Translations under genes and position numbers: made by a program
Assembly (NCBI GenBank): GCA_902795985.1
Contig: CADBNG010000169.1
Coordinates: 1-16,280 of the forward strand
Direction: 5' to 3'
DNA length: 16,280 nucleotides
DNA from: an uncultured Lachnospiraceae bacterium
Lineage (GTDB): Bacteria > Bacillota_A > Clostridia > Lachnospirales > Lachnospiraceae
The notes under the pieces: generated by a model
Seen by the model: the letters and a program-made list of their open reading frames with translations, nothing else
The model's database searches: none
Told to the model about the DNA's origin: nothing
In this document: piece by piece, positions 14,851 through 16,280 of the stretch
Position numbering within the stretch: the stretch's first letter is position 1
Layout of the letters: every line of letters starts with the position of its first letter

Positions 14851-15926
14851 TATTCTTCCTTTCCGGCGAACATTTTCTCGAAAGCTTCCTTAAAGGGCGC
14901 CCGCGCGACGCCATGCTCGGTGACGATACCCGTGATCAGATCGTTATCCGTAACATCAAACGCAGGATTAAACACACCGATTCCTTCTGGCGCCATCCGT
15001 TTCGCGTACCACATTTCCGTAACCTCTTCCGGCTTTCTCTGCTCAATTACAATGTCTTTTCCGGAAGCCGTATTCATATCAATCGTGGACGTCGGCGCGC
15101 AGACATAGAAGGGAATCCCATAGCGTTTTGCGGCAAGCGCCACCATGGACGTTCCGATCTTGTTGGCCGTATCGCCGTTCGCCGCTATACGATCAGCACC
15201 GACAAACACCGCGTTGATCCAACCGTTCCGCATCGCGGAAGCGGACATATTATCACAGAGAACCGTTACGTCCATTCCTGCCTGAGACAGTTCAAAGCAG
15301 GTCAGCCGCGCGCCCTGCAGCAGCGGACGGGTTTCATCGGAATAAATTTTGAATCCGTACCCGCGCTCATGCCCCAGATACATGGGTGCCGTCGCAGTAC
15401 CATATTTAACTGTTGCCAGTCTTCCGGCATTGCAGTGGGTCAGGAGTCCGTCGCCGGGTTTCACCAGCGCCAGGCCGTTTTCACCGATCGCGCGGCACAT
15501 GGCAATATCTTCATCCCGGATCCGGATCGCTTCGGTGTGCAGCGCTTCCACGATTTCCTCCACCGGTTTTTCCCGGTTCGCGAGAACAACCTGTTCCTGC
15601 CGGTTCAGCGCCCAGGAAAGATTGACCGCCGTAGGCCGTGAGGAATTCAGGTATTCCTTCGCCGCGTGGAATTTCTCATAAAAGCGGTCGAAATCCTTTT
15701 CCCGGATTTCCCGGGCTGCCAGATACGCGGCAATGCCGGCCGCAACGCCGATCGCCGGGGCTCCCCGGACTTTCAGCAGATAAATGGCATCCCAGATATC
15801 CTGCTGGTCCGTAAGATAAAGCATCTTCATTTCATTGGGCAGGAGGGTCTGGTCGATAATGGCCAGAGCGTGCCTCTGCTCATCCAGATCCACTGTATCG
15901 AACTGATTAAAATCTGTCAGTGACAT
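14850..15926 (-). CDS. mtnA: S-methyl-5-thioribose-1-phosphate isomerase (eIF2B-alpha-like family)
   Basis: The 358-residue enzyme converts methylthioribose-1-phosphate to methylthioribulose-1-phosphate in methionine salvage. It shows VRGAPAIGVAAGIAAY (53-68), the catalytic cysteine C165 in THCNAGRLATVKYGTA, DNMSASAM (225-232), and the catalytic aspartate D245 in VGADRIAANGDTANKIGT; the 80-residue spacing equals the Cys160/Asp240 pair of B. subtilis MtnA. Length is typical. The start has AAGGAG about 9 bases upstream. It lies just after rnpB and overlaps the Hsp70-like gene by one base. No other methionine-salvage genes are in the window, so a related isomerase activity on another ribose-1-phosphate is possible but less likely. 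Confidence 0.93.
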   Translation of the reverse strand: MSLTDFNQFDTVDLDEQRHALAIIDQTLLPNEMKMLYLTDQQDIWDAIYLLKVRGAPAIGVAAGIAAYLAAREIREKDFDRFYEKFHAAKEYLNSSRPTAVNLSWALNRQEQVVLANREKPVEEIVEALHTEAIRIRDEDIAMCRAIGENGLALVKPGDGLLTHCNAGRLATVKYGTATAPMYLGHERGYGFKIYSDETRPLLQGARLTCFELSQAGMDVTVLCDNMSASAMRNGWINAVFVGADRIAANGDTANKIGTSMVALAAKRYGIPFYVCAPTSTIDMNTASGKDIVIEQRKPEEVTEMWYAKRMAPEGIGVFNPAFDVTDNDLITGIVTEHGVARAPFKEAFEKMFAGKEE

Positions 15927-15970
15927 CGTTGTGTACTCCTTATCGGACTGGTTTGCGTTTTCTTTATCAA

Positions 15971-16280
15971 GAGGCGGAGCAAGGCGTAAGCCGGGTTCTG
16001 TCGTGTGTGATCATCTGTCTAGGGCTGCGGTTGCCCGCAGTCTCAAGCGGCCTACCCGAAGGCACGACGGGCCGCCGTACCGCCTTCTGTCTGGCCTTGC
16101 TTCGGATGGGGTTTACATGGCCCGTCTCCGTTACCGGAGCCGGCGGTAGTCTCTTACACTGCCGTTTCACCCTTACCCGCGGGTGCGGGCGGTCTGGTCT
16201 CTGTTGCACTTTCCCTGGGGTCGCCCCCGCCGGACGTTATCCGGCATCCTGCCCTGTGAAGCCCGGACTTTCCTCTCCCG
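15971..16280 (-). ncRNA. rnpB: RNase P RNA, type A-like, 5' end cut off by the window
   Basis: The minus strand carries the conserved core of bacterial RNase P RNA, the catalytic RNA that trims tRNA 5' leaders. Seen in order: GAGGAAAGTCCGGGC followed by ACAGGGCAGGATGCC, GGGTGAAACGGCAGTGTAAGAG, GTAAACCCCATCC then GAAGCAAGGCC, GGGTAGGCCGCTTGAG, and ACAGAACCCGGCTTA near the 3' end. The element order follows E. coli RNA closely, indicating type A. By comparison with E. coli, roughly 55 bases of the 5' end are missing. I placed the 3' end about 16 bases after GGCTTA, where the P1 helix strand should finish; the exact end is uncertain. mtnA starts 45 bases further on. Confidence 0.95.

Noticed and set aside
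15927..15970. Promoter for mtnA (TTGATA near 15968)
   Set aside because: At 17 bases spacing the -10 position reads TCCGAT, a poor match. mtnA may be read from a promoter further upstream.
15931..16209. Short open frames on both strands inside rnpB
   Set aside because: The stretch is RNase P RNA with its conserved blocks; Arg/Pro-rich translations are typical of structured RNA genes.
1..16280. CRISPR array, insertion sequence, prophage, tRNA or defence system
   Set aside because: I saw no regular direct repeats, transposase or integrase genes, tRNA cloverleaf or known defence genes on either strand. The window is mostly housekeeping genes.

Overview
This window reads as a chromosomal segment of a Firmicute of the class Clostridia, roughly balanced in GC by eye. 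The grounds are a type A-like RNase P RNA (Bacilli usually carry type B), a lipoteichoic-acid-synthase-family protein, a DegV protein, a PepV-type dipeptidase, an L10 leader of Firmicute form, and AGGAGG-like ribosome binding sites with sigma-A type promoters. Species cannot be named from the sequence alone. Every gene found lies on the minus strand, so transcription runs from high to low coordinates.

In transcription order, the window opens inside rnpB (16280 to about 15971, 5' end cut off). Next comes mtnA (methylthioribose-1-phosphate isomerase), which overlaps by one base a 214-residue protein that looks like a complete Hsp70/DnaK substrate-binding domain plus lid with no ATPase domain. 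Just after its stop lies a near-consensus promoter, then the ribosomal protein L10 leader with its attenuator, then rplJ and rplL. A strong hairpin closes that unit. A second unit follows: greA, a rhomboid-like membrane protein with a C-terminal zinc ribbon and no visible catalytic residues, and a PepV-type dipeptidase. yajC stands alone between its own promoter and a terminator.

The third large unit, 9363 down to 1199, is six tightly packed genes: serC, serA, a DUF1015 protein, an LTA-synthase-family membrane sulfatase-fold enzyme, an ABC-F ATPase and a sugar-phosphate-type nucleotidyltransferase. Gaps are 36 bases or less and two junctions overlap, so they probably share one transcript. It joins the first two steps of the phosphoserine pathway to envelope-polymer and translation-related functions. 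After a UUCG hairpin come degV, a promoter, and the first 41 codons of a membrane protein that leaves the window.

The most striking items are the stand-alone Hsp70 substrate-binding domain coupled to mtnA, the loss of the Walker A lysine in the second ATPase domain of the ABC-F protein, the serC-serA-DUF1015 cluster with a ParB/SerK-like DGHHR motif, the rhomboid-like pseudoprotease, and the separation of rplJL from rplKA and rpoBC.
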